A DNA stretch of 64,000 nucleotides from an uncultured Eubacteriales bacterium. Lineage in GTDB: Bacteria > Bacillota > Clostridia > Peptostreptococcales > Anaerovoracaceae. The notes beneath the pieces are model-generated. The model was not told the origin of the DNA. It was given only the letters and a program-made list of their open reading frames with translations, and did no database searches. A program made the translations under genes and the position numbers. The stretch lies in the NCBI GenBank assembly GCA_949285555.1, contig CASDYG010000003.1, forward strand, positions 1-64,000. Reading direction: 5' to 3'. Below are positions 8,556-17,275 of the stretch, piece by piece (the first letter of the stretch is position 1; the number at the start of each line of letters is the position of its first letter).

Positions 8556-9800
8556 ATGTTCATGGATAAGATGATTTTTGCAGAGGCAGCAGGAAGAATT
8601 ATTCCTAAAGAGGACAAGATTTTTGGAATTAGTAATAGAGCTAAGCGAGCTACTGAAACCTTGGGAAAGGATAAGGTTATCAATGGTACTATAGGAGCAC
8701 TTATGGATGAAGAAGGTGAGCTTATGGTACTTCAGTCTGTTGATCAGATATATCGAAGTCTTACTCCATCTGAGTATGCACCTTATGCACCTATTGGTGG
8801 TACGGCCGGATATAAGGAGGCAGTGAAAAAAGAACTATTTGGAGAGCTTGAGCTTGATTCATTTACTCCGGTTGTAGCTACCCCGGGAGGCACTGGTAGT
8901 CTGCACTGCGCTATAACAAATTATAGTAAAAAAGATGAAAAAATTCTTACTACAGACTGGTACTGGGCGCCATATGGAAAAATTGCTCAAGAGGTGGGAA
9001 GACAAGTAGAAGTGTTTGAGATGTTTTCCCAAGATGGTGGATTTAATATACAAGCATTTAAAGAAAAATTACAATGGCTTTCATTGGTCCAGGATAGACT
9101 TTTCATCTTATTAAATACCCCAGCACATAATCCTACGGGATATGCCATAGCTGTTGATGAATGGCAGGAAATAATAGATCATATAAAAACGATTGATGAT
9201 ACGAAGGTTACACTTTTGGTAGATGTAGCCTATATAGATTTTGCCGGTGAAGCAAGAAAGCAGAGAGAATTTTTCCGTCTGTTCGAAAATCTTCCAGATA
9301 ATATTTTGGTGATTGTTGCATATAGTATGTCTAAAACCTATACCTTATATGGACTTAGAGGTGGAGCAGCTGTTGCAATCACAGGTAATCAGGATATAGC
9401 AGAAGAGTTCGTGTCCGTTATGGAATACTCTGCAAGAGCAGCGTGGTCTAATACTTCAAGACTTCCACAGGTTATTCTGGAAAAGGCTTATGCAGATGAT
9501 AGCTTGCTTAAGAAAATTGATGAGGAAAGGCGTAGCATAAGAAATATGCTACTTAAAAGAGGACGAATATTTGCAGAGCATGCTGCGAATATAGGACTTG
9601 AAATGGTACCATTTAGAGGCGGTTTTTTTGCTTCAATTCCAACGGATAAGGCAGAAGAAATATGTCAGCTTTTGGAAGGCTATGGGGTATTCCTTGTACC
9701 ACTTGCAAAAGGCATACGCGTATCTATTGCATCAATAAATGTGAAACAATGTCAGATTCTTCCTCAAATAATTAAAGAAGCTATGGACAAAATAGGGTAA
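8556..9800 (+). CDS. Class I/II PLP-dependent aminotransferase
   Basis: A 414-residue fold-type I aminotransferase, probably acting on aromatic or acidic amino acids. Visible are Y77-A-P-I-G-G-T (substrate pocket), TPGGTGSL (phosphate binding), NTPAHNPTG (N192), DVAYIDFAG (D223, Y226) and the PLP lysine K260 in SMSKTYTLYG, with RGG after it. The C-terminal GGFFASIPT strand carries the usual domain. ATG 8556 follows a GGAG site; an ATG at 8562 would also be possible. It lies between trmB and the pseudouridine genes, so context does not define its substrate. Confidence 0.88.
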   Translation: MFMDKMIFAEAAGRIIPKEDKIFGISNRAKRATETLGKDKVINGTIGALMDEEGELMVLQSVDQIYRSLTPSEYAPYAPIGGTAGYKEAVKKELFGELELDSFTPVVATPGGTGSLHCAITNYSKKDEKILTTDWYWAPYGKIAQEVGRQVEVFEMFSQDGGFNIQAFKEKLQWLSLVQDRLFILLNTPAHNPTGYAIAVDEWQEIIDHIKTIDDTKVTLLVDVAYIDFAGEARKQREFFRLFENLPDNILVIVAYSMSKTYTLYGLRGGAAVAITGNQDIAEEFVSVMEYSARAAWSNTSRLPQVILEKAYADDSLLKKIDEERRSIRNMLLKRGRIFAEHAANIGLEMVPFRGGFFASIPTDKAEEICQLLEGYGVFLVPLAKGIRVSIASINVKQCQILPQIIKEAMDKIG

Positions 9801-9862
9801 ATGGTATATCATAGAATAATCAAAAGTTTACTATATAATCATTTGTTTATGGAGGAGAACGA

Positions 9863-10957
9863 TTGGCTACCAGAGAAGAGGAGATAATTGAGTTAATTGG
9901 CAAGAATCCGATGATTTCTCAAAAAGAACTCGCTGCAATATTGGGAATAACTAGATCATCTGTTGCTGTGCACATTTCAAATCTAATGAAAAAAGGTAGA
10001 ATTGCAGGCAAGGGATATGTAATAAAGGAAAAGCCATATATTCTTGTTATTGGAGGTATTGCAAGAGACATCGGAGGAAGCCCGTATAAAACTCTTATAC
10101 CTAGAGATTCTAATATCGGTAAGGTAACCTACACATATGGAGGTGTAGGTAGAAACATAGCACACAACCTCGCGCTTCTAGGGCAGGATGTAAAGATGCT
10201 ATCTGCTATTGCAGCAGTTGATGATGAAGCTATTTCTCAGTATTGTAGATCTGTCGGTATTGATATAAGTCATGTTAAGCGTGTGAATGATGGTACTACT
10301 GCTACCTATATGTATATTACAGATGAAAACAGAGATATGGCAGTAGCAATTGCCGATACTGAAATTTTTTCACATATTAATGTGGACTATCTTAAAAGTA
10401 AGAAGAATATCATTGATGGAGCAGTAGCGCTTGTAATAGATGCTAATTTAGATGAGGAAACCTTGGACTGGATAACCACAAATTATAAAGGTGCCATTTT
10501 TTCAGATCCCATCTCTACGGAAAAAGCAGTAAAGTTAAAAAAATGCTTAAGCAATATTACACTTTTGAAGCCTAATAAGCTGGAAGCTGAAAAGCTCTCA
10601 GAGGTGGAAATTCGTGACGAGCAGTCTTTTAAAGAAGCTATTGTTAAGCTTATGGATACAGGGCTTAAGCAGATATGCGTAAGTCAGGGTGAAAAGGGAA
10701 TGCTGGGATGCTATCGCAGGGAAGATGGTGAGTTAGTTTTTCACTTTGAGCCAGCGATTAAGGTGGAAATGAAAAATGCCACCGGAGGTGGTGATGCCTT
10801 CATGGCAGGCATGGTGTATAGCTTCATAAAGGGGTATAGCTTTGAAGAAGCATGCCATATTGCATCTACAGTAGGTGCCATGGCTGTTGAATCTAAAGAT
10901 ACTGTTAATGAAAAAATTAGTGAAGAAGCAATATTGTCCAGAATTTCAGATATGTAA
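9863..10957 (+). CDS. psuK: Pseudouridine kinase, PfkB family with N-terminal winged helix
   Basis: A 364-residue fusion of a short winged helix-turn-helix (residues 1-50, KELAAILGITRSSVAVHISNLMK) and a PfkB-type sugar kinase. The kinase half has GGIARDI, YGGVGRNIAHNLALLG (substrate site, near 92-107) and NATGGGDAF (305-313) with catalytic D311. It should phosphorylate pseudouridine to pseudouridine 5'-phosphate. The start is TTG with GGAGGAG eight bases upstream. psuG follows 24 bases later, which strongly supports the substrate. The HTH may let the kinase act as its own regulator. Confidence 0.92.
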   Translation: MATREEEIIELIGKNPMISQKELAAILGITRSSVAVHISNLMKKGRIAGKGYVIKEKPYILVIGGIARDIGGSPYKTLIPRDSNIGKVTYTYGGVGRNIAHNLALLGQDVKMLSAIAAVDDEAISQYCRSVGIDISHVKRVNDGTTATYMYITDENRDMAVAIADTEIFSHINVDYLKSKKNIIDGAVALVIDANLDEETLDWITTNYKGAIFSDPISTEKAVKLKKCLSNITLLKPNKLEAEKLSEVEIRDEQSFKEAIVKLMDTGLKQICVSQGEKGMLGCYRREDGELVFHFEPAIKVEMKNATGGGDAFMAGMVYSFIKGYSFEEACHIASTVGAMAVESKDTVNEKISEEAILSRISDM

Positions 10958-10981
10958 GGATTAATTTAAAAAGGGGGAAGC

Positions 10982-11902
10982 ATGAAAAATATTTTGCATA
11001 TATCAGATGAGGTTAGAAGTGCGTTGGAAGCTGGTAAGCCAGTAGTGGCATTGGAATCAACTATAATATCTCATGGAATGCCATATCCACAAAATGTGGA
11101 GACAGCTTTGAAGGTGGAAGAAATCATAAGGCAGCAAGGTGCTGTACCAGCTACGACGGCAATTATTGGAGGTGTACTCAAGTGTGGTCTTACCACAGAA
11201 GAAATAGAGTATCTAGGGAAAAAAGGTCTTGAATGCACAAAATGCTCACGTCGTGATTTTCCTATGGCTATTGCAAAGAAACTTGATGGAGCTACTACGG
11301 TAGCTGGAACTATGATTATAGCCCATCTTGCTGGTATTAAAATTTTTGCTACTGGAGGAATTGGAGGGGTTCATAGAGGAGCAGAAAAAAATATGGATAT
11401 TTCCGCAGACCTTGAAGAGCTTAGCCAGACTCCGGTAATGGTAGTATGTGCAGGTGCAAAGGCCATTTTGGATTTACCTCTTACAAGAGAATATCTTGAA
11501 ACGAAGGGCGTACCTGTTTTGGGATATGGCGTGGATGAAATGCCTGCATTTTTTACCAGAGAAAGTGGTCTTAAGGCAGACTACAGAGTGGATGACCCAA
11601 AGGAAGCAGCTCTAGCGTTTAAGGCGCAAAGGGATATGGGATTTAATACGGGAATGCTGATGACCAATCCAATACCTGAGGAGTATGCCATGGATGTGGC
11701 ACTTATCAATAAAACGATTGAAGATGCTCTTAGAGAAGCGGATGAAAAGGGAATAAAAGGGAAAGACATTACACCATTTCTACTAGATAGAATACAGCAG
11801 ATGACGGAAGGAAAAAGTCTCAAGTCCAACATCGAGCTTGTATTTAATAATGCAAAGGTTGCTGGCCAGATCGCCAAGCAGCTTTCAGAACTAGAAAAAT
11901 AA
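10982..11902 (+). CDS. psuG: Pseudouridine-5'-phosphate glycosidase
   Basis: A 306-residue cytoplasmic enzyme that reversibly splits pseudouridine 5'-phosphate to uracil and ribose 5-phosphate. Family motifs are ALESTIISHGMPYPQN near residue 25, the CSRRDFP segment, FATGGIGGVHRG (near 125, metal and phosphate binding) and the catalytic lysine region around ICAGAKAILD-like VCAGAKAILDL. Length is typical. It follows psuK with AAAGGGGG as the ribosome site. Together they recycle pseudouridine from RNA breakdown. Confidence 0.96.
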   Translation: MKNILHISDEVRSALEAGKPVVALESTIISHGMPYPQNVETALKVEEIIRQQGAVPATTAIIGGVLKCGLTTEEIEYLGKKGLECTKCSRRDFPMAIAKKLDGATTVAGTMIIAHLAGIKIFATGGIGGVHRGAEKNMDISADLEELSQTPVMVVCAGAKAILDLPLTREYLETKGVPVLGYGVDEMPAFFTRESGLKADYRVDDPKEAALAFKAQRDMGFNTGMLMTNPIPEEYAMDVALINKTIEDALREADEKGIKGKDITPFLLDRIQQMTEGKSLKSNIELVFNNAKVAGQIAKQLSELEK

Positions 11903-11925
11903 CATATAAACTTTAGGAGAGTAAA

Positions 11926-12684
11926 ATGAGACTGGTATCGTGGAATGTGAACGGACTAAGGGCGTGTCTTAAAAAGGGATTTGCGGAGTCAATAATGGCT
12001 CTTGATGCTGATATCATAGGCCTTCAAGAAACAAAGATGCAACCAGGTCAGGCGTCTGTAGATTTTCCAGACTATGAAGAGCATTATAATAGTGCAGAAA
12101 GAAAGGGATATTCTGGAACTGCACTTATAACAAGAATAAAACCTCGTTCTATAGTTTTTAATTTTGAAGGACATACGGATGAGGGTAGAGCTATTATTGC
12201 TGATTATGGAAGCTTTTATTTTATTACTGTTTATGTACCAAATGCTAAGGATGGACTTCTTAGGATAGACTATAGAATGGAGTGGGAGGACGATTTTAGA
12301 GCCTTGGTACAAAAGCTGGATAAGGAAAAGCCAGTTATCATCTGTGGAGATATGAATGTAGCCCATGAGGAGATAGACTTGAAAAATCCTAAGAGTAATA
12401 GGGGAAATGCTGGTTTTTCTGATGAGGAAAGAGGCAAGATGACCGAACTATTAGGAGCTGGATTTACGGATACATTCAGGCATTTGTACCCAGATGTGAC
12501 AGGCGCCTATTCATGGTGGTCCTATCGCTTCAATGCAAGAAAAAATAATGCTGGATGGAGAATAGACTATTTTATTGTATCAAACAGGCTTGCTGATAAG
12601 ATAAAAGAAGCTAAAATACATTCTGAGATAATGGGAAGCGACCATTGTCCTGTGAGTATAGATATAGACATTGAAGCGTGTTAA
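11926..12684 (+). CDS. xth: Exodeoxyribonuclease III / AP endonuclease
   Basis: A 252-residue Mg-dependent DNA-repair nuclease of the ExoIII/APE1 family. It has SWNVNGLRA at the N-terminus, GLQETK (catalytic Glu, near 35), YVPNA, CGDMNVAH (D and N near 145), SWWSYR near 190 and the terminal GSDHCP (catalytic His). Start ATG follows TAGGAGAG. It is separated from psuG by 23 bases, suggesting read-through rather than shared function. Confidence 0.95.
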   Translation: MRLVSWNVNGLRACLKKGFAESIMALDADIIGLQETKMQPGQASVDFPDYEEHYNSAERKGYSGTALITRIKPRSIVFNFEGHTDEGRAIIADYGSFYFITVYVPNAKDGLLRIDYRMEWEDDFRALVQKLDKEKPVIICGDMNVAHEEIDLKNPKSNRGNAGFSDEERGKMTELLGAGFTDTFRHLYPDVTGAYSWWSYRFNARKNNAGWRIDYFIVSNRLADKIKEAKIHSEIMGSDHCPVSIDIDIEAC

Positions 12685-12796
12685 TAGCAAAATAGTAAAA
12701 ATAGAAGAATAAAAAAGTATGTATTTTAAGGTTTTTTCTCATTGCATAGAAACAGATTACTGATATCCTATAATTATAATTTTGTAGGAGGAAGTT

Positions 12797-13117
12797 ATGA
12801 GAGAAAGACAAAAAGCAAACATGAATCAGGATGGAATAGCAAGGCAGGTATCATATACCGTGCACAAGCATATAGGCGTTCTAAAAAGTGGGCAAAATGG
12901 CTGGAACAGGGAGCTTAATATTGTTTCGTGGAATGATGCTGAACCGAAGCTAGACATACGTGATTGGAATGAAGATCACTCTAAGATGAGCAGAGGAATA
13001 AATCTGAAGCTGGAAGAGTTTAAAGTATTGATGACTTTGGGAGAAGAATTTATCAGCTCCGCGCCAGAAAGTAAATTAGATAGCTTTGCTGGACAGGAGG
13101 TGTTTTCAAGGAAATAG
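12797..13117 (+). CDS. PC4/YdbC family ssDNA-binding protein
   Basis: A 106-residue protein. The central strand set (YTVHKHIGVLKSG..WNRELNIVSWN..PKLDIRDW) matches the PC4-like YdbC fold, a dimer binding single-stranded DNA. Start ATG has GTAGGAGGAAG upstream. The C-terminal tail from about 90 is not part of the fold. Its neighbours are exonuclease III and a nucleoside kinase; its job in the cell is not known. Confidence 0.8.
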   Translation: MRERQKANMNQDGIARQVSYTVHKHIGVLKSGQNGWNRELNIVSWNDAEPKLDIRDWNEDHSKMSRGINLKLEEFKVLMTLGEEFISSAPESKLDSFAGQEVFSRK

Positions 13118-13155
13118 AAACGCTGACTTTAGGGCTGATTGTCAAGGAGGAGTAG

Positions 13156-14826
13156 ATGCTGATTAAATTAAAGATCGGAGCAAAAGATAATTGGCAAGAG
13201 ATAGATATAAAACCTGGTACCACTGGTGAAAAGCTTCTAGAGCTATACGGTGGTGAGGAGGCAAACCCAATTTTTGCTCTAAAGGTTAATAATGACTATG
13301 AAGCTTTGAGTTATCCAATTTATGAAGAGGGTAAGGTTGAGCTACTTGATATTACTAATCCTGCTACAAACTTGATTTATCAAGCATCACTCACATTTTT
13401 ATATACAAAAGCAGTGAAGGATGTACTGGGTAAAGAAGCGGATACAATAGTTGAGAATTCTCTAAATAAGGGTCTGTATACAGAGATTATAAAGCCTGAT
13501 GGAGGATTCGTTACAGAAGAGGAAATAGTTTCCATTTCCAGTCGCATGAGAGAATTAGTAGATGCAGATCTTCCTATAGTATGCTATAAGGTGGGTCGTA
13601 GTGAGGCTGTGAAAATGTTGCAGGAAGATGGCAGGCCTGAGAAGCTAAAGCTATTAAGTGAGAGCCTGAATATCAAGAAGATTCGTTTCTACATACTTGA
13701 TGGCTATCGGGATTTCGCCTATGGACTTATGGTGCCATCTACTGGATATTTAAAGCAATTTGAACTGCGACCTTATAGAAAAGGTGTAGTGTTGGTATTT
13801 CCGCATCCTAATGCACCTCATAAGCTACCTGAAATAGCAGATGAAAGGAGCCTTTATAATGCTTTTGCGGAGCAAAAAAGGTGGGATAATTTATTAGAGA
13901 TTTCATATGTATCGGATTTAAACGATGCAATAGAGGATGGTAGCTATAAAGAGCTTATTCAGCTATCTGAAGCGCTTCACGAAAAGAAAATTGCACAAAT
14001 TGCCGATGAAATAGTTAAGGAAGGAAAGAGAATAATTCTTATTGCTGGACCATCATCATCGGGCAAAACTACCTTTGCCAGGAGACTTTGTATTCAGCTA
14101 AGAGTTGCAGGATTACACCCTATATATATGGGAACGGATGACTATTTTGTAGAGCGTACACATACTCCTTTAGATGAAAATGGTGAGCCTGATTTTGAAA
14201 ATCTTAATGCAGTAGATATTGATCTTTTTAACTCAAATCTGAATGGCCTGTTAAATGGAGAAGAGGTAGATATACCTATTTTCGACTTCATAGAAGGCAA
14301 GAAGATTTTTGGAAAAAGATTTACGAAAATAGATGAGAATCAGCCTATTGTAATAGAAGGGATACATGCATTAAACGAGGCGCTTACTCCATATATTGCA
14401 AAATCTGAAAAATTCAAAATATATATTAGTCCACTGACACAGCTTAATATAGATGAACACAATCGAGTTCCTACTACTGATGAAAGAATGTTAAGAAGGA
14501 TGGTTAGAGACAGTCAGTTCAGGGGATATGATGCCAAGAGTACGATAAATACATGGAGTAAGGTTAGAAAGGGAGAAGACAAAAATATCTTCCCATATAG
14601 TAATGAAGCGGACGTTTTATTCAATTCATATCATGTATATGAAATAGCTGTACTCAAGAAATATGCAGAGCCGCTGCTTAAAGAAATAGAAAGCTTTGAA
14701 CCAGAGCATGCCGAGGCTAAGCGATTACTTAGATTTTTAAAATTCTTTAAAACCATTGATGATCATTCAATGATTGTGAATAATTCTATTCTCAGAGAGT
14801 TCATTGGGGGTAGTATATTTAAATAA
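13156..14826 (+). CDS. Nucleoside kinase with TGS-like and threonyl-tRNA-synthetase-like N-terminus
   Basis: A 556-residue protein built as an N-terminal TGS-like domain (to about residue 70), a second domain resembling the accessory region of threonyl-tRNA synthetases, and a C-terminal uridine-kinase-like P-loop domain. Walker A is AGPSSSGKTTFARRL near residue 298; MGTDDYF and VIEGIHALN further on are typical of uridine kinases. This architecture is standard for clostridial nucleoside kinases. ATG 13156 follows AAGGAGGAG. A tandem of hairpins ends the unit. Confidence 0.9.
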   Translation: MLIKLKIGAKDNWQEIDIKPGTTGEKLLELYGGEEANPIFALKVNNDYEALSYPIYEEGKVELLDITNPATNLIYQASLTFLYTKAVKDVLGKEADTIVENSLNKGLYTEIIKPDGGFVTEEEIVSISSRMRELVDADLPIVCYKVGRSEAVKMLQEDGRPEKLKLLSESLNIKKIRFYILDGYRDFAYGLMVPSTGYLKQFELRPYRKGVVLVFPHPNAPHKLPEIADERSLYNAFAEQKRWDNLLEISYVSDLNDAIEDGSYKELIQLSEALHEKKIAQIADEIVKEGKRIILIAGPSSSGKTTFARRLCIQLRVAGLHPIYMGTDDYFVERTHTPLDENGEPDFENLNAVDIDLFNSNLNGLLNGEEVDIPIFDFIEGKKIFGKRFTKIDENQPIVIEGIHALNEALTPYIAKSEKFKIYISPLTQLNIDEHNRVPTTDERMLRRMVRDSQFRGYDAKSTINTWSKVRKGEDKNIFPYSNEADVLFNSYHVYEIAVLKKYAEPLLKEIESFEPEHAEAKRLLRFLKFFKTIDDHSMIVNNSILREFIGGSIFK

Positions 14827-14864
14827 GGTTTTAATCAAATGTTTTGATTATATTTATGTTAGAG

Positions 14865-14903
14865 ATAGGTACTACATCAATATGGTGATAGTACCTATTT
14901 TAT
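14865..14903 (+). terminator. Rho-independent terminator of the nucleoside kinase gene
   Basis: Arms ATAGGTACTA (14865-14874) and TAGTACCTAT (14889-14898) pair perfectly, followed by TTTATT. A smaller hairpin (AATCAAA/TTTGATT, 14833-14849) precedes it. Confidence 0.75.
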
Positions 14904-14973
14904 TGAAACAAGTCGCAAATTTATTGTAAGCAAACCTTATAATTAGGACGATATTCATCTACTTTTCAGAAAA

Positions 14974-15004
14974 TTGTTAAGTACTTTTTAAAATATAGTA
15001 TAAT
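14974..15004 (+). promoter_or_regulatory. Promoter of the candidate small RNA
   Basis: TTGTTA (14974-14979) and a perfect -10 TATAAT (14999-15004) with 19-base spacing; TTAAGT with 16-base spacing is an alternative -35. Transcription would start near 15011. Confidence 0.5.
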
Positions 15005-15010
15005 ATATAT

Positions 15011-15161
15011 GTGACAAAATGTAAGTCATATAGCATTTCAGTGTTTTCTATGAATATGTAGTGGCTTTGTAGAAAACCAATACTCAACAGACGTTAAGAT
15101 ATACTTTCTATACTCTTTTTTCCCCAGCTATGTACATTACCTATGTGCGGCTGGGGTTTTT
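15011..15161 (+). ncRNA. Candidate small non-coding RNA, about 150 nt
   Basis: A promoter at 14974-15004 and a strong terminator at 15122-15161 bracket about 110 bases with no open reading frame worth calling. Inside, GTTTTCTA (15041-15048) and TAGAAAAC (15070-15077) form a perfect 8-base-pair stem. No known family is recognised; the size allows a 6S-like RNA, but the closing stem expected for 6S is not evident. The rest of the 14.83-15.28 kb gap holds only terminators. Confidence 0.45.
15122..15161 (+). terminator. Rho-independent terminator of the candidate small RNA
   Basis: CCCCAGC (15122-15128) pairs with GCTGGGG (15150-15156) and is followed by TTTTT. Confidence 0.8.
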
Positions 15162-15234
15162 AAATGTAGATCATTAATTATATGAACACGGTACATTTCT
15201 GGAGATTATAAAGAATAAATTTTGTTTTGTGGAC

Positions 15235-15258
15235 TAAAAAACCCGGCATATTGCCGGG
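15235..15258 (-). terminator. Rho-independent terminator of the superoxide reductase gene
   Basis: Arms CCCGGCA and TGCCGGG (15242-15258) with a 3-base loop; read on the - strand they are followed by a run of T, downstream of the - strand gene ending at 15285. Confidence 0.85.
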
Positions 15259-15284
15259 CTTTGTATTGTGCTTATTAAATTCGT

Positions 15285-15665
15285 CTATGCTTCAGCCTTC
15301 CATAGTCCGTGTAGATTGCAATACTCGTAAGCTGCAACAACCTTATCGCCTTTAACTAGAGCAAATTCTGCCTCAGGCTTTCCGGTGTGATCTAGGTAAG
15401 CCTTCTGAACTCCTTTTTCTGTCTCTAAAATGATGAAAGCAATGTGGTGCTCTTCAGTCATTGGGTGCTCTACTTCTCCAACTTTAACCTTCACATTTAG
15501 ACCATCTTCAGAAATCTCGATAACAGGAACATGCTTTTCACCAGCGCCATCTGATGTATTAGCCTTTAGTTCCTTCATCTCTTCTCCACAACAGACCATT
15601 GGATGATCTCCATTTAGAAGCTCTATCATTGTGTCGCATGACTGTGACTTAAAAACCTTTACCAT
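15285..15665 (-). CDS. Superoxide reductase (desulfoferrodoxin-type)
   Basis: A 126-residue cytoplasmic iron protein reducing superoxide to hydrogen peroxide in anaerobes. The catalytic centre is complete: EKHVP (H45), HP (H67), EEHHI (H73/H74) and CNLHG (C116, H119). The N-terminal desulforedoxin-like domain aligns with two-iron enzymes but the first expected Cys is Ser7, leaving C10, C25 and C26, so the second iron site is probably lost or altered. The gene is divergent from a PerR-type regulator gene and has TTGGAGGT as its ribosome site. Confidence 0.93.
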   Translation of the reverse strand: MVKVFKSQSCDTMIELLNGDHPMVCCGEEMKELKANTSDGAGEKHVPVIEISEDGLNVKVKVGEVEHPMTEEHHIAFIILETEKGVQKAYLDHTGKPEAEFALVKGDKVVAAYEYCNLHGLWKAEA

Positions 15666-16013
15666 TTTGTACCTCCAAAATTTTAATCAATTATTAAATT
15701 TGATTTTTATTTACACTATAATTATATCACAAGGGAGTACTATTAAACAGGGGCAATAGGAGTTTTAAGACATTTTGCATTGATTTATAAATGTGTTTAT
15801 AAAGTTATACAACTTGAGCCCCTTAAAAGTAAAAATATGGATTGTATTGTTATAGTTGCCCATGCTAAAACCTGTACTATAAAATGTAAAAATTAAGTAG
15901 GCATAAAAGCAACGTAATAGAGTGATCAATATTAATATTATAGAGTAGATGACAAAATAAAATCGAAAATTCAGTACACTTTTAAAAAATAGTTCTATTA
16001 ATGAAAAATGTGG
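15666..16013. other. Intergenic stretch between superoxide reductase and perR
   Basis: About 350 bases of AT-rich DNA between divergent genes. On the - strand a TATAAT (plus positions 15721-15726) is a likely -10 of the superoxide reductase gene, and AATCAA/TTGATT arms (15685-15705) surround its leader. Positions 15770-16000 show no gene or structure that I can support. Confidence 0.4.
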
Positions 16014-16058
16014 TTGACAAGAGTATATATCGTGATATACTAATGATAATGATTATCA
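16014..16058 (+). promoter_or_regulatory. perR promoter with a perfect 7-1-7 Fur-family box
   Basis: TTGACA (16014-16019) and TATACT (16036-16041) stand 16 bases apart. TGATAAT-G-ATTATCA (16044-16058) is a perfect 7-1-7 palindrome of the Fur superfamily lying over the transcription start, so the regulator probably represses itself. The spacer also contains the imperfect palindrome GTATAT..ATATAC. Confidence 0.85.
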
Positions 16059-16107
16059 CTATTAGTTGTTAATCTAGGGTAACATGATTTAACAGGAAGG
16101 AGGCTAC

Positions 16108-16545
16108 ATGGAACAAAAAGATGCTTTTAATAATTTGAGATCAAGTAAGCAGCGAGATTTGATCTTTCAAATTCTTAAAGATAATGATATCCATCCTACA
16201 GCAGATTGGATCTATGGTGAAGCTAAGAGATTCATGCCGACCATTGGTGTAGCTACTGTTTACAGAAATCTTAATCTTCTTGTTGAATTAGGAGAGGTAG
16301 AGCGTATCTCTATTCCTGGAGAGCAGGATAGATTTGATGTGATTAAGGGGGAGCATTATCACCTTAAGTGTAAAAGGTGTGGCAGTATAACCGATCTCAC
16401 TCCTGTGGGAGAAGGTAAAATGGAAGCTTTAAGAGATGCCATTGGAGAGGCGTTTGGTATCGACGGTAGTGTAGTAGAGCTTCCGAGAACCTTTTTTACT
16501 GAATGTTGCTCAACATGTGCAATGGAGAACGCAGAAAAACATTAA
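16108..16545 (+). CDS. perR: PerR-type Fur family peroxide-stress regulator
   Basis: A 145-residue metal-dependent repressor. The N-terminal winged helix is followed by the dimer domain. Residues match the PerR rather than Fur pattern: H29 (HPTAD), D77 (RFD), H83 and H85 (EHYH), and D96 (SITDL) where Fur has Glu. The structural zinc site is intact (C88/C91 and C134/C137). It is divergent from superoxide reductase and immediately upstream of rubrerythrin, typical PerR targets. Metal-catalysed oxidation of its histidines would relieve repression. A Fur-like role cannot be excluded because the box upstream is Fur-like. Confidence 0.85.
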   Translation: MEQKDAFNNLRSSKQRDLIFQILKDNDIHPTADWIYGEAKRFMPTIGVATVYRNLNLLVELGEVERISIPGEQDRFDVIKGEHYHLKCKRCGSITDLTPVGEGKMEALRDAIGEAFGIDGSVVELPRTFFTECCSTCAMENAEKH

Positions 16546-16565
16546 CTTAATATGTGGAGGTAGAA

Positions 16566-17102
16566 ATGAAAGACTTAAAGGGAACTAAAACATTAGAAAA
16601 TCTTATGACAGCATTTGCTGGTGAGTCAATGGCTAGAAATAAGTACACTTACTATGCTTCTAAGGCTAAGAAGGAAGGATATGTACAGATTGCTAAGATT
16701 TTTGAAGAGACTGCTGCAAACGAGAAGGAGCACGCAGAGCTATGGTTCAAGCATGCAGTAGGAATCGGAACTACTGAGGAAAACCTATTAGATGCAGCTG
16801 CTGGTGAAAACTATGAGTGGACTGACATGTATGCAAACATGGCAAAGACTGCTAAGGAAGAGGGCTTCAACGCTATCGCTGCTCAGATGGAAGGCGTTGC
16901 TAGCGTAGAGAAGGAGCATGAGGAAAGATACAGAAAGCTTGCTCAGAACATCAAAGATGGCACAGTATTTAAGAAGGAGCAGGAAGTTCTATGGCAGTGC
17001 AGCAACTGCGGATACCAGTATTATGGAACAGAGGCTCTAGAGGTATGTCCAGTATGTAAGCACCCTAAGGCTTACTTCCAGGTAAAGGCTGAAAACTACT
17101 AA
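16566..17102 (+). CDS. rbr: Rubrerythrin
   Basis: A 178-residue NADH-peroxidase component. The N-terminal diiron four-helix bundle carries [10 protein letters not shown] (E20) and ANEKEHAE (E53, H56) and the repeat [12 protein letters not shown]; the C-terminal rubredoxin domain has [24 protein letters not shown] 12 bases upstream is in frame, but ATG 16566 is correctly spaced from TGGAGGT. It lies 20 bases after perR and is likely in one operon with it, so peroxide induces both. Confidence 0.96.
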   Translation: MKDLKGTKTLENLMTAFAGESMARNKYTYYASKAKKEGYVQIAKIFEETAANEKEHAELWFKHAVGIGTTEENLLDAAAGENYEWTDMYANMAKTAKEEGFNAIAAQMEGVASVEKEHEERYRKLAQNIKDGTVFKKEQEVLWQCSNCGYQYYGTEALEVCPVCKHPKAYFQVKAENY

Positions 17103-17124
17103 AGATTGCGAAAAAGTCGTTTTG

Positions 17125-17151
17125 TCGATCCCGTATGGGGTCGATTTTTTT
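17125..17151 (+). terminator. Rho-independent terminator of perR-rbr
   Basis: TCGATCCC (17125-17132), loop GTAT, GGGGTCGA (17137-17144), then seven T. Confidence 0.9.
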
Positions 17152-17244
17152 GTAAATAATACAAAAAATTAAATCGAGAGTATGAAATAATTAGGATGGA
17201 AAACCCTATTGAATACAGGCAATCAGCTATTGCTGCATAAAAAC

Positions 17245-17273
17245 AGCGTAGCAGCTTGAATAACTGCTACGCT
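17245..17273. terminator. Perfect hairpin, possible - strand terminator
   Basis: AGCGTAGCAG (17245-17254) and CTGCTACGCT (17264-17273) pair perfectly. Read on the - strand it is followed by GTTTTTATGC. No - strand gene is visible beyond it, so its purpose is unclear; it may be a remnant together with the IS-like sequence next to it. Confidence 0.45.
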
Positions 17274-17275
17274 AA

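Noticed and set aside
15716-15727. PerR box at the superoxide reductase promoter
   Set aside because: TATAATTATA is symmetric but lacks the central base and flanks of the 15-base PerR consensus; AT-rich promoters give such matches by chance.
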